In this document: in pieces, positions 27,683 to 36,166 of the stretch
How positions within the stretch are numbered: the first letter of the stretch is position 1
Layout: every line of letters begins with the position of its first letter
Origin: UBA9611 sp965237595
GTDB lineage: Bacteria; Chloroflexota; Dehalococcoidia; Lucifugimonadales; UBA3495
Length of the DNA: 64,000 nt
Assembly: GCA_965237595.1 (NCBI GenBank)
Contig: CBDEFY010000001.1
Location: 558,001-622,000, forward strand
Direction of reading: 5' to 3'
Notes under the pieces: generated by a model
What the model was told of the DNA's origin: nothing
What the model saw: only the letters and a program-made list of their open reading frames with translations
The model's database searches: none
Program-made: the position numbers and the translations under genes

Positions 27683-28210
27683 TCAGATTCCCGCCCAACA
27701 CTCCGGAATACCAGTCGTCTCTCCAGGCGGCACCATCAGCTGTTCTAGGTGATTGATGGCCGGAAGCACATTATTCAAGTAAGATTGGACATCTCGCAAA
27801 GTGACATGCAGGGAGTTGGAACCTGTGTGGGCAAGCGAGTTTTTGATGCTATTGATGCTTCGTAGAGAATCGTCAGTTCGGCTTCCACTCGGGAATTGAC
27901 TTGCCCACGAAAGTCTGTATGCGTCGCTAAAATCCCCGAGCAGCCCGCTAATGGCTCCCCAATCCGGGTTTCTAAATCTCTGTCCCACTACTTTGATTAC
28001 ATAGCTCTCCGTCTCACGATCACCCAAAGAACGCATCTTCAAAGATATAATCCGCTCAATAGCGGCTTCGATTGCACCGGATAGCAACACACACGCGTAC
28101 GCCGCAAAGTGAGCGTCAAGTTTAACGTCAAACTTAGCCCAATTCTCTGCATCTGAAATCAACGTGGCGATGTCCGAAAACCGGTCGGAGATTTGCTTAT
28201 CGTTTGGCAT
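27683..28210 (-). CDS. HEPN-domain protein (RiboL-PSP-HEPN-like), partner of DUF262
   Basis: 175 mostly helical residues. The pattern FAAYACVLLSGAIEAAIERIISLKM (34-58) and RSINSIKNSLAHTGSN (~122-137, with a KNxxAH core in place of the usual R-x4-6-H) fits HEPN proteins of the RiboL-PSP or MAE_28990 type. Many of these are RNases in toxin or defence systems. The start ATG follows the DUF262 stop with no gap (28211/28210), so the two are translationally coupled. The last residues may be altered, because the downstream glycosylase frame overlaps here. Confidence 0.6.
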   Translation of the reverse strand: MPNDKQISDRFSDIATLISDAENWAKFDVKLDAHFAAYACVLLSGAIEAAIERIISLKMRSLGDRETESYVIKVVGQRFRNPDWGAISGLLGDFSDAYRLSWASQFPSGSRTDDSLRSINSIKNSLAHTGSNSLHVTLRDVQSYLNNVLPAINHLEQLMVPPGETTGIPECWAGI

Positions 28211-29263
28211 TCAGTTGAATAAGATGTGCGTTGCGATTTCAATGCGCCTTTTTACGGTGTCCACATCTGTGGTCGAAGAACGAGTCGCATCATCAAAACT
28301 CGAGTTCTCCAGTAGAGTTGCACAGCGAGATTCGATGTCTATCGGTATCGTTCCCGAACGGGCAAAGGCTATCATCACAGAATCAAAGACTGCGGCATTT
28401 ATTCCCCTCCTGACATGAAACGGCCGCGGTCCCAGCGCTTCAACTACTCGGTCCACTGTTCCCACGAAATTATCTCTGTACGGCTGATCGGACATGTCGG
28501 TTCGGTGTTTCTGCATAAAGTTATTCAGAAACGTTTTCATCGGCTTAGAGTATTGCTCCGAGCCTTCAAGCAAGGCATAGAAGCGGACGATAAGCTCAAC
28601 GTCCCGCATCCTAGTGTCTGGTACTGACTTTCCAAAGATCAGCCGCCAATTAGAGTTTTTGTTCAATTCAATTATCAGGTTATTAAATGGCCCGTGAGCG
28701 GCGCTATTTCGAACCTCCTGGGGGTTCAGATGTGTCCCACCGGTATTCAAGCGCTCGAAAATGTGATACACGCTCGAATTGTCGTTTGGAACTGTTTGTT
28801 CGACTATGATTGCGCGGAGAACCGCATCACGCAGCCTTATCCGGTCGGGTTCAACAAGATCTCCGTATCTCTTTCCCTCCCAACGTGCATCGACGTCACG
28901 CAGGTAGAAATCAGTGACGTTCGGAAGGTGTCCATCGAAAAACCCCCAGATGGCACGGAGTCGTTGTTGGCCGTCTATGACCAGTAGCTGTTGGGTTATC
29001 GGCTCGCGGTATAGGAAAATTCCTGGGACCGGAAGGCCCAACAAGAACGATTCAATGAGTTGGCTAGCTTGAGTGTGAGTCCAAACCCACCCACGCTGGA
29101 ATTTAGGAATTTGGATCTCATCGCGCTGCCAGCGCATGTGCAATACTTCGAGAGGAGGGTCGGTGGGGTACGAGTTTATTGTGTAGATAGGTGCTGCAGC
29201 CGCTGCGTCGTTAACCTCGGAATCGATGGTCTCAAGGATGTCGTCCGCTTCTTGGGTGGTCAT
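28211..29263 (-). CDS. DUF262 (GmrSD N-terminal-like, ParB/Srx-fold) protein
   Basis: 350 residues. The signature is IQIPKFQRGWVWTHTQASQLIESFLLGLPVPGIFLY followed by LLVIDGQQRLRAIWGFF, with the DGQQR motif that forms the nucleotide-binding and nuclease site in DUF262 proteins. FERLNTGGTHLNPQEVRN is also typical. DUF262 occurs in GmrSD-type enzymes that cut glucosylated hydroxymethylcytosine DNA and in many two-gene defence operons. The C-terminal DUF1524 HNH domain of GmrD is absent; the HEPN partner may supply the effector. First gene of a minus-strand operon: DUF262, HEPN, glycosylase. Confidence 0.8.
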   Translation of the reverse strand: MTTQEADDILETIDSEVNDAAAAAPIYTINSYPTDPPLEVLHMRWQRDEIQIPKFQRGWVWTHTQASQLIESFLLGLPVPGIFLYREPITQQLLVIDGQQRLRAIWGFFDGHLPNVTDFYLRDVDARWEGKRYGDLVEPDRIRLRDAVLRAIIVEQTVPNDNSSVYHIFERLNTGGTHLNPQEVRNSAAHGPFNNLIIELNKNSNWRLIFGKSVPDTRMRDVELIVRFYALLEGSEQYSKPMKTFLNNFMQKHRTDMSDQPYRDNFVGTVDRVVEALGPRPFHVRRGINAAVFDSVMIAFARSGTIPIDIESRCATLLENSSFDDATRSSTTDVDTVKRRIEIATHILFN

Positions 29264-29409
29264 TTTGGTATCCTCCAGAATAGAGTTTGTCTCATAGACC
29301 GGTGGGCGAGCTGACTAACACAGGTGTGGGAGCGATGGGCCTCAAGGGAGGTCGGCCCGTCCAGTTCCACCGGCCGCTTGTCGGCCCCCAGAAAGGTCGG
29401 CTGCCTCTC

Positions 29410-30473
29410 TTAGTTCCATGGGGCCAAGGCCCAGCCCCAAGGCGCTTGGCCACTGCGCCATAGCTTGAGCAAGTTATGGGTCATCCCTGCCAGCGACCAC
29501 TCACTCTGTGCAGCGCCCAACCCCCGTCGCATAAACCGTCGGAACCCCTGTCCTTCCTTGACCTGTCCGAACACCGGCTCCACCAGTACACCCCGCTTCT
29601 TGTACAGAGCTCGGCCTCGCTTTGTCAGCGGCTTGCGCTCCATCCTGTCCCACGGGCTCAGTCCTTTTGGTATACGTCCTCGGGGACACCCCTTCTCCCG
29701 TAGCATCTTCCGCTGTTTCCAATCCTTGGTGGTGGCAATAAGAAGCTCAGGCATCTCTGGCCAGGAGCAAGCCCTGATGTTGTCCTCACTCCAGTACCCG
29801 GCATCGGCCAGGCCCGCTTTTGGCCGGTCCTCTATGCCGGCTGCCTCCAGAGTACGCGCCATGGTTTGGAGCATCGGCTCCAGTTGCTGCACATCGTTGG
29901 CCTCTTGGGTCACTCCAACGGCTACTATGATCTGCTCCTCGCTCACCACCGCCTGGGCATTGTAGCCCTGCACGTACCCTTGCCTGGTCTTCATGATGCG
30001 GCTGTCCGGGTCGGTGGTATTAGCCTTCGCCTCTTCGGTAGGAAGTGGCTCTACCACCTTGGGCTTTCGCCCCCGCTTCTTTTTGCCTGTGGCCACTTCT
30101 TCTGCCCGCCGTCGCTCCCCGTGCTCATGGACAGCCTTGGCTGCTGCTCAGCCTCCCGCTGCAGACGTTCCTTGGCTTCCTTCAGGCGCTTGAGCCGCTC
30201 CCTCCGTTCCCCTAGCCCTTCCGGTAGCTCATCCCCTCGCCGGGCGGGACCGTAATGGGCATCCTCTTCAGCATCCGCTGCCTTGGCCTCTGCCAACATG
30301 CGCTGCACTTCTTCCTCAATGGCCTGGTGGCTCCGGTTGGTGGCCAGCGCCGCGTCGGCTGCCACCTTCGTGCCATCAAGAGCCACTACCCCCAGCTTCA
30401 CCAGACCCGCTTCATGGCATAACCTCAGTACCTCTACAAAGAGCTCCTCGAGCCCTGGTGTCGCCCAAGACAC
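29410..30473 (-). pseudogene. IS1182-family transposase, truncated and frameshifted
   Basis: The 5' frame (30473-30051) has LEELFVEVLRLCHEAGLVKLGVVALDGTKVAADAAL, the first catalytic Asp block of IS1182. The 3' frame (30096-29410) carries DPDSRIMKTRQGYVQGYNAQAVVSEEQIIVA, GLADAGYWSEDNI and VEPVFGQVKEGQGFRRFMRRG with the last catalytic Glu. A frameshift near 30060-30090 separates them. The N-terminal ~100 residues are missing at the junction near 30475. Confidence 0.8.
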
Positions 30474-30546
30474 GGAGCACTGACGGCTCTCACTGCCTCC
30501 CGCCTGCCCAGGGCGGCCCTGGGTTGCCGGGAGCGCGAGGCGTGGC

Positions 30547-31182
30547 CTACCGACGCCTCAGACGTAGGTACACCACGGTCCCAATCACTACAACAACCGC
30601 CCCAGCAACCGCCAGGATGATTATCCACGTCCAACCCAGAGCCATGTCCTGTGATTGTTCGGGCGCTGGTCCGCCCGTCCCGGCTTGAGGGGCGCGGCCC
30701 TCCCCAAGCGCGTCGAGATCAGCTTGCGCCAGCCCAAGGAGGGCGGTTCGACTGCATATGCCAACGGTGTAGCCGCCGTCGTCATAGTTGCTGTCGTGGG
30801 CATAGACGATGTACTCCTCTCCTTCGGCGAAGGCGAATCCGCAACTCCCGCCGGTCGGTGGGGTGGTGATGTACATGTCCGCATGGACAGCCCCCTTCCA
30901 CACGGCGCTGACCTCGAAGCCAACCGTGGTGCGGTCCTCGGAGGAGACCGACGCTGCATCGGGGTCGAAGGAGTGTTCAATCGAGACGACTCTCCCCGCG
31001 ACGACTGCCGCAAACTTCTCCAGCTCTTCGGAAGGAGAACCGGGCACCGCACACTTGCACGCATGAACCTGCCCCGGGTCCCCCAGGAACCAGAGGACAC
31101 TCACTATGAGTGCAAGGCTCACTACGCCTACAGATATGACAGTAGACCTCATCCCCTGACGCTTTGCCATCACTGGCCGCAT
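30547..31182 (-). CDS. Secreted, C-terminally anchored protein with NTR/TIMP-like start
   Basis: 211 residues. The N-terminal hydrophobic signal (VISVGVVSLALIVSVLWFL) is followed by HACKCAVPGSPSEELEKFAAVVAGRVV. The CxC right after the signal peptide and the following strand pattern resemble NTR/TIMP-like OB folds, where the N-terminal Cys is in a disulphide (partner candidates are the later GGSCGFAF and VGICSRTA). A C-terminal transmembrane helix (WIIILAVAGAVVVVIGTVV) and a basic tail (LRLRRR) anchor it with the domain outside. Function unknown. It sits alone between an IS1182 remnant and the nuclease/PH pair. Confidence 0.6.
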   Translation of the reverse strand: MRPVMAKRQGMRSTVISVGVVSLALIVSVLWFLGDPGQVHACKCAVPGSPSEELEKFAAVVAGRVVSIEHSFDPDAASVSSEDRTTVGFEVSAVWKGAVHADMYITTPPTGGSCGFAFAEGEEYIVYAHDSNYDDGGYTVGICSRTALLGLAQADLDALGEGRAPQAGTGGPAPEQSQDMALGWTWIIILAVAGAVVVVIGTVVYLRLRRR

Positions 31183-31312
31183 GATCCGCTCTCTTTCTGT
31201 CTTACCTTCAGTTCTAAAGTGTGTCTTTCATTGCATGAACTCCAGGAGGAATTAGTCTGACGTTAGCCAGCGGGACCGGAGACGACCTGCCTTCGTGTCT
31301 AATGCGAGTTAC

Positions 31313-32293
31313 TCAACAGCCCGGCAAAAGCCGCCTGATCTCCTCCGTGCGGGCATCGAGCTTATCTGAGAGCTTCATGTACTTGCTCACGCGCCCAACG
31401 TACATTCGAGCGCCGACCACCGCAGCCGCAGAGATGGGTTCACTAACGCCAACGGATGTGAGCGCAGCGCCGGCAGAAGTCAGCATAGAAGCCTGAGCCA
31501 CCTTCCTGCCGCGACGTCTGAGAGCCTCGTTCACGGCGGAACGGCCTGTCAGGACCCTCTTGCCCTCTATTATTACCGTGACGCCGATGGACACAACAGG
31601 GACGGAATCAAGCGTGAACTCGGCGCCATGGTGCATGGCGTCGGTCAGCGCAGATTCGCTCCACTCTTGGACCTGTGCCTTCGTGTCCTCAGTCATTTCA
31701 CCGAGCGACATGGCCGCCGTAGAATAAACCTCGGGAGTGTTCGACGCGAACTGCCCCATCTCTTCGGGGACGATGACCCTGATGTCGGGATACTTCTCCA
31801 GGTGCTCTTTGATATAACTCATCGAAGCGGTCGCCTTCAACTGGAGAATGTCCACTTGTTGGCCGATGCGATCACGTATCAGCAGGTCCCAACCAGGCTG
31901 CCTCGCAGATTCCGCTAGCGATACGGTCTCGCCATCACCGAGAACTATTCCGCCGACGCTATCTCCGCTGTTCAACTGGTCACGAACAAGGATCTCAAAG
32001 TACTTTCCCTTCAGGCCATCGGCAATTTTGCCGAGGTACTCTTCACTCTGACCGCGCAAATCGCCCGGGCCTATGTTGGAATACTCATCAAGAGCCTCAC
32101 GAAGCTGCGGATTCTCGCTGGGCTCGAAACCCAGATTCACAAGATCGTCAATCCCCACATCAGCGGCGATTGCGGCCAGTTCAAGCACCTCGCGCTCGTC
32201 ACGACGCCTGTATCGTTCACCGATCTCGATCAACGACCTGCGACTGGAGCGCCGGTAGGACGAAGCTATCTCCCTAATTTCATCGAACGCCAT
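31313..32293 (-). CDS. Nuclease-like protein with hydrophobic C-terminal segment
   Basis: About 326 residues from the ATG at 32293 (MAFDEIREIASSYRRS). The centre has GKYFEILVRDQLN, GWDLLIRDRIGQQVDILQLKAT and YIKEHLEKYPDIRVIVPEEM. The E...D...QxK order (FE, WD, LQLK) fits a PD-(D/E)XK-type active site with Gln in place of Glu. The C-terminal part has a Gly/Ala-rich hydrophobic stretch (MLTSAGAALTSVG, ISAAAVVGARMY) that may contact membrane. The start overlaps the previous stop as TGATG, so the two genes are translationally coupled. I do not know a named family; a DNA-cleaving role is inferred. Confidence 0.5.
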   Translation of the reverse strand: MAFDEIREIASSYRRSSRRSLIEIGERYRRRDEREVLELAAIAADVGIDDLVNLGFEPSENPQLREALDEYSNIGPGDLRGQSEEYLGKIADGLKGKYFEILVRDQLNSGDSVGGIVLGDGETVSLAESARQPGWDLLIRDRIGQQVDILQLKATASMSYIKEHLEKYPDIRVIVPEEMGQFASNTPEVYSTAAMSLGEMTEDTKAQVQEWSESALTDAMHHGAEFTLDSVPVVSIGVTVIIEGKRVLTGRSAVNEALRRRGRKVAQASMLTSAGAALTSVGVSEPISAAAVVGARMYVGRVSKYMKLSDKLDARTEEIRRLLPGC

Positions 32294-33546
32294 CACACAA
32301 ACCTCAGAACTAGGCTTAGAACTGAGACCAGGACCGCAACGACACTTGCAACCAACGCAGTCCGGTTCATCGACCCACCCCCGCCTTCGGCTGCGGGTCC
32401 AGAAACGACGGCCTCCGGGGGGCGGGCGGCATCGCCACCAGTCAGCAACTCAGGTACCCGCTCTGTGAGTCTGCTTACCGTCTGCTCTGTCGTACCCAGT
32501 TTCCCGACCACTTCAGACTGAGACGCCCGCAACTCTGAAAATCCGGCCTCAACACCCGAGATCAGCGTACTCACAGCATCGTTGTGCTCACGCAACTCAA
32601 CAATCGCTGCATCTACCCTGGTCAACCGCGTATTGATCGCATCCTGAGATCGACGCACCGCCTCCACCGAATTCTCCAACGCAACCAGCTTGCCCATCGC
32701 GGTCGCTTGGTCGCGGTGCAGCCCGACCAGTACATCGGTTGCGGTATCGACGAACTCCTCGTACCTGCGAATGTCGCCACCGGTAGCCGTGTCGAACATC
32801 CCCTTCACCTTGCCCACCAGTCCACCCCCGTCCTCGGCTATCACGGGCGAGGCTATGTGCGGAGTACGACCCCTGATGATGTTCCCCATAACGACCACGG
32901 CGTCGCCGTCCTCGGTCGCGCACTCGAAATCACCCCTTGAGGAGATGAATGCGATGCCCCGCTTCAACCATCCTGTCCGGACCTCGAACGCAGTGATGTC
33001 CTCGTAAACGCAGTCACGCTCTAACCCTTGTTGCGTCGCTATCAGGAGCCTCTGTTCCGTAGCCACCAAGGCGTTGCCGTCCGTCGTGACCATGATCCCC
33101 ACGATGGCCTCGTCACTTTGAGTTGCATCCCCGATTACACCGAGCACCATATCTGACGGCATCTCACCACCGAGCACTCCCTCATTGACACCGGGCATAG
33201 CGGACCTGATGACATTGTACATCGCGACCACAGCAGCCTCATCTCCCGTGGAGCAGTACTGATTGTCGGACTCTGTCTCTATCCTGACGCCCCGCGTGAA
33301 CCAGCTAGTTTCGACTTTGAGCTTTGTTATTGCGTCATACCGACACTCGAATTTGATACCCTTCTTCTTTGCTACGAACACGCGGCTGTCAGTAGCGACC
33401 AGCCCTTCATCACCGTTGCACGGCATCACACCCTTGACAGGCTCCCGCTTTGCGATGCTCCGCTTGACTACGGTGAGCACTTCGCCGTTGAGGGGATTCT
33501 GCCCAACGACAGAGCTCTCGATCATATCTCGCAGGTCATTATTCAT
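32293..33546 (-). CDS. Tail-anchored protein with two PH-like domains and coiled coil
   Basis: 417 residues. Two similar N-terminal units (about 40-110 and 140-220) each run: nucleotide or short-loop start, GLVATDSRVFVAKKKGIKFECRYDAITKLKVETSWF and NALVATEQRLLIATQQGLERDCVYEDITAFEVRTGWL. This is the pattern of bacterial PH-like (YokE-type) domains. A helical coiled coil follows (DQATAMGKLVALENSVEAVRRSQDAINTRLTRVDAAIVELREH in part), then a Gly/Ala/Pro linker and a single C-terminal membrane helix (ALVASVVAVLVSVLSLVL). GGAGG 7 bp before ATG 33546 supports the start. It is coupled to the nuclease-like gene. Confidence 0.6.
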   Translation of the reverse strand: MNNDLRDMIESSVVGQNPLNGEVLTVVKRSIAKREPVKGVMPCNGDEGLVATDSRVFVAKKKGIKFECRYDAITKLKVETSWFTRGVRIETESDNQYCSTGDEAAVVAMYNVIRSAMPGVNEGVLGGEMPSDMVLGVIGDATQSDEAIVGIMVTTDGNALVATEQRLLIATQQGLERDCVYEDITAFEVRTGWLKRGIAFISSRGDFECATEDGDAVVVMGNIIRGRTPHIASPVIAEDGGGLVGKVKGMFDTATGGDIRRYEEFVDTATDVLVGLHRDQATAMGKLVALENSVEAVRRSQDAINTRLTRVDAAIVELREHNDAVSTLISGVEAGFSELRASQSEVVGKLGTTEQTVSRLTERVPELLTGGDAARPPEAVVSGPAAEGGGGSMNRTALVASVVAVLVSVLSLVLRFV

Positions 33547-33796
33547 AGATCAACCTCCGAAATCTTGTCCTATTCCAGCCACCTCTGGAAACATAGGATA
33601 AAGCTCCCGCCGAGTCTCTGACCTGCCAGGGTTGGGGGCTCGGTCCGCCATCCTAGGCTGCACCACACCACCGCCGACCCTAGCTCACATTGTCGCCGTT
33701 GCACCTCTGCGAAGACAAGGTCGGTCCCGGCGATACCGTCTAGGTCCCCCATCAACACTAACCAGCAGAGGCAAGAGGGTGACGGTGATTCCGGCT

Positions 33797-34102
33797 CGGC
33801 AGCAATATGGGTAAGGCCCAGGGCATCATCCAGCTCTCGAATGGGCAAGAGTCCGGCATCGGAAGTGATGGTGGCACCGTGAAACTCCAGACGGACTTTG
33901 GGGTTGAACTGGAGCCGGAGAGGGGTTTTGTCGCCGTCACCCATCAGGTGCCTCCGGGGTTGTTACGCTATCTGAAGAATCTTACTATTCTAATGAATGT
34001 ATTATAGCCGAGATGTTGGTGAAAAGTTCATGAGACGACTACAAAAGCAAGAACGTTGCCTATATACCGCATCACACTGTTATCCTAACTGGGAAATATG
34101 GG
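33797..34102 (-). mobile_element. IS1380 remnant (left ~306 bp)
   Basis: From the CGGCAGCAATATGGG block to the end CTGGGAAATATGGG this equals the left end of the complete IS1380 copies, including the first ~49 codons of the transposase (MGDGDKTPLRLQFNP onwards, start 33944). The rest is missing; the junction at about 33797 runs into unrelated sequence. No second end is present, so it is immobile. Confidence 0.9.
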
Positions 34103-34174
34103 TCAAGATGAAGCCGAATTTCGCTACGGTCTAGAGCACGTGCCCAACGTACAAGTCATCGTGGTGAAACACTA

Positions 34175-34321
34175 AACCAATACCAAGGTGGGATGTGCAT
34201 TCCGGGGGTCTTGACGACGACCAAAAGGACTCCGCGGCAACTCATATCACCCTTAGGCCCCAACTGGGTGGGCACCGACAGTGCGGTCTAGCGATATGTA
34301 CATTTCACCTTGGCTTTAGTT
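34175..34321. mobile_element. MITE related to IS630 (147 bp), copy A
   Basis: Left end AACCAATACCAAGGTGGGAT and right end (read inwards) AACTAAAGCCAAGGTGAAAT form inverted repeats of about 27 bp. TA flanks both sides (34173-34174, 34322-34323). It has no coding capacity. The ends match the right end of the IS630 at 13.6-14.7 kb and the MITE at 37562. Confidence 0.8.
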
Positions 34322-34323
34322 TA

Positions 34324-34657
34324 GATGCTCGTACAAGACACCTAGATCCGTTTTCCGCTCCCGGCTGTCGCCGGGGGATTTACTGAATAACGGAACAGGA
34401 TCGGAACTATCCATTCCAGGACAACTCAGAAGGTCCCGTACCGACTTGTGCCAATTTACGCGTCCGGCTTCATTCGCCACCCCTCCACGATCAATGAAGA
34501 GAAACTTGGAACCTTCAGATGCAGAGTCTATAACAGTGCGAAATACTCAGGCGCCTCTCTTTTGCACCCGCTAGCCCCAACATTAAGGGACAATTGACGC
34601 GTCGCGCTACCATCCTTAGAATCATGCAAGATGCCACCACTTTGAGGAGCATGCGCC
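34324..34657. other. No gene seen
   Basis: About 330 bp between the MITE and the Gfo/Idh gene. Short frames only. It presumably contains the promoter for the downstream gene, but no clear -35/-10 pair is visible. Confidence 0.4.
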
Positions 34658-35755
34658 GTGACAAACAAGATTCGCTTGGGGTTTGTGGGAGCTAACGTTA
34701 ATTCGACCTGGTCATCCCAGTCGCACTTCCCGGCGCTACTGGCCAGTCCGGATGTCGAGCTAACCGCGGTTTGCACCACCAGGCCGGAGAGCGCGGAAGA
34801 AGCGCGCCAAGCGTTTGGAGCGAAACTTGCCTTCCACGATTTCCGGGCAATGGTGGCGTCGACAGAGATCGACGCGGTGGCCGTGGTAGTGCGGGTGCCA
34901 TCGCACTATGAGCCAACGAAGGCCGCCATCGAAGCCGGCAAGCACGTCTACACCGAGTGGCCACTGGGCCGGACTACCGCCGAAGCCGAAGAGCTGGCAG
35001 CGCTTGCTCGGGCCAAAGGGGTGCAGACGGCGGTCGGCCTGCAATCGCGGGTCAGCCCCGCATTGCTATACATCAAGGAGCTAATCGACGCCGGCTATGT
35101 GGGCGAGGTGCTGTCCTGTCATGTCACCACGATGCGTGACGGCGCGTTGGAACGCCCTTCCAGCCGCACTTGGCAGCGCGATGCCAGCCTCGGCGCGAAC
35201 ACGCTGACCATCGCCAACGGGCACGTCATTGACGCCTTGCGCTTCGTGGTGGGTAACTTCACACGGGTGGCGTGCATGGTCACGACCCAGGTACCGCAAA
35301 TTTATGAGACCGATACTCAGCAATTTGTGGAGGTCACCTCCCCGGACAACGTGCGAGTATGCGGACAGCTAGAGAGCGGCGCGTCTGCGTCGGTCCATGT
35401 CGCAGCTGTCCCCTGGGCCGGCGGCGGCTTTCGAATGGAGATCTACGGTCGGGAAGGCACGCTGGTAACCACTGGAAGCGTCTCGTCTCAGCGCGGTGAG
35501 ATGCTACGCGTGCAAGGCGCAAAGGGAAGCCACGAGTTGAGCGATCTGACTATACCCGAGCGATTCGTATATGTCCCGGCCGACTTCCCCCGCGGCGATC
35601 CGTTCAACGTCGGTCAGATGTATGCCCTGTTTGCCGAGGCGATCCGAACCGGTCAGTGCCGCCTGCCGACGTTCGACATCGCGGTTGACCTGCATCGCTT
35701 TGTTGATACGATAAAGCGGGCGTCGGATACGGGTAGGGAGCTCCCTGTCGCCTGA
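34658..35755 (+). CDS. Gfo/Idh/MocA-family NAD(P)-dependent oxidoreductase
   Basis: 365 residues with an N-terminal Rossmann fold (IRLGFVGANVNSTWSSQSHFPAL). The stretch HYEPTKAAIEAGKHVYTEWPLG is the family's EKP segment, with Trp replacing the usual Lys (EWP), so the canonical catalytic Lys is absent. The C-terminal alpha/beta substrate domain has GLQSRVSPALLYIKELIDAGYVGEVLSCHV and GGGFRMEIYGREGTLV. Members oxidise sugars, inositols or related compounds; the substrate cannot be told. It stands alone between IS remnants and looks like an original chromosomal gene. Confidence 0.85.
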   Translation: MTNKIRLGFVGANVNSTWSSQSHFPALLASPDVELTAVCTTRPESAEEARQAFGAKLAFHDFRAMVASTEIDAVAVVVRVPSHYEPTKAAIEAGKHVYTEWPLGRTTAEAEELAALARAKGVQTAVGLQSRVSPALLYIKELIDAGYVGEVLSCHVTTMRDGALERPSSRTWQRDASLGANTLTIANGHVIDALRFVVGNFTRVACMVTTQVPQIYETDTQQFVEVTSPDNVRVCGQLESGASASVHVAAVPWAGGGFRMEIYGREGTLVTTGSVSSQRGEMLRVQGAKGSHELSDLTIPERFVYVPADFPRGDPFNVGQMYALFAEAIRTGQCRLPTFDIAVDLHRFVDTIKRASDTGRELPVA

Positions 35756-35805
35756 GGAGACTTTTTCGTAAAAACGGGATAGATATCATCTAAGCGGGCC
35801 GGACC

Positions 35806-35970
35806 ATGGTGCAGGGAAATCTCATTGGTGTTGCGGCCTATGGCGCGACAGATCTTGGCAATGAGCCACTCCTATTTGCAACGCTCAATCCCTCTAATAC
35901 TCCTGCTGATCCCCGTAGCTACGGCAGACTAAAATTCAACCGTTCGGAAAAGACTTGGTTTTGGACTTGA
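35806..35970 (+). CDS. Small hypothetical ORF, 54 residues
   Basis: ATG at 35806 opens MVQGNLIGVAAYGATDLGNEPLL and ends KFNRSEKTWFWT at TGA 35968-35970. Composition is plausible for protein, but there is no Shine-Dalgarno and I do not recognise it. It may be a fragment of a larger gene cut by the IS3 at 36153. Nothing else is seen in 35971-36152. Confidence 0.25.
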   Translation: MVQGNLIGVAAYGATDLGNEPLLFATLNPSNTPADPRSYGRLKFNRSEKTWFWT

Positions 35971-36166
35971 CAACACATATTTGGCCAAGGCCTCAACCAC
36001 TAAACCAGGTGCTGGGCTGGTGCTCAGAGCAAATATCCACCGTTACTCCACCCGATCTCTTTCAGGCTACCGTCCCCACGCCAGCATATCCGGGACATTA
36101 CTCCTACACTTGGCATTTTGGGGCATCCTTACACATGCGGCATCCGGTTGACTGAGGTGGACCCAA

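Larger units (their letters stand above)
25699..27704 (-). pseudogene. Second OGG-type DNA glycosylase, split by IS630
   Basis: The 5' part (27704-27036) gives NLIHIRQINRGVEYRA, DPWECTVSYICSANNNVARI and the HhH-GPD stretch YGIGHKIASCIALFGLDKAEPFPADTW with the catalytic Lys. The 3' part (25818-25699) gives VMWAQNYFGKYAGYANQLLFHEQ, the normal end of this family. Removing the IS and one TA joins them in frame (DKLV-LVMWAQ). The reading frame continues upstream inside the HEPN gene (WRDDWYSGVLGG) without a good start, so the N-terminal strand of the beta domain is missing or a GTG/TTG start is used. It overlaps the HEPN gene by about 20 bp. Confidence 0.75.
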
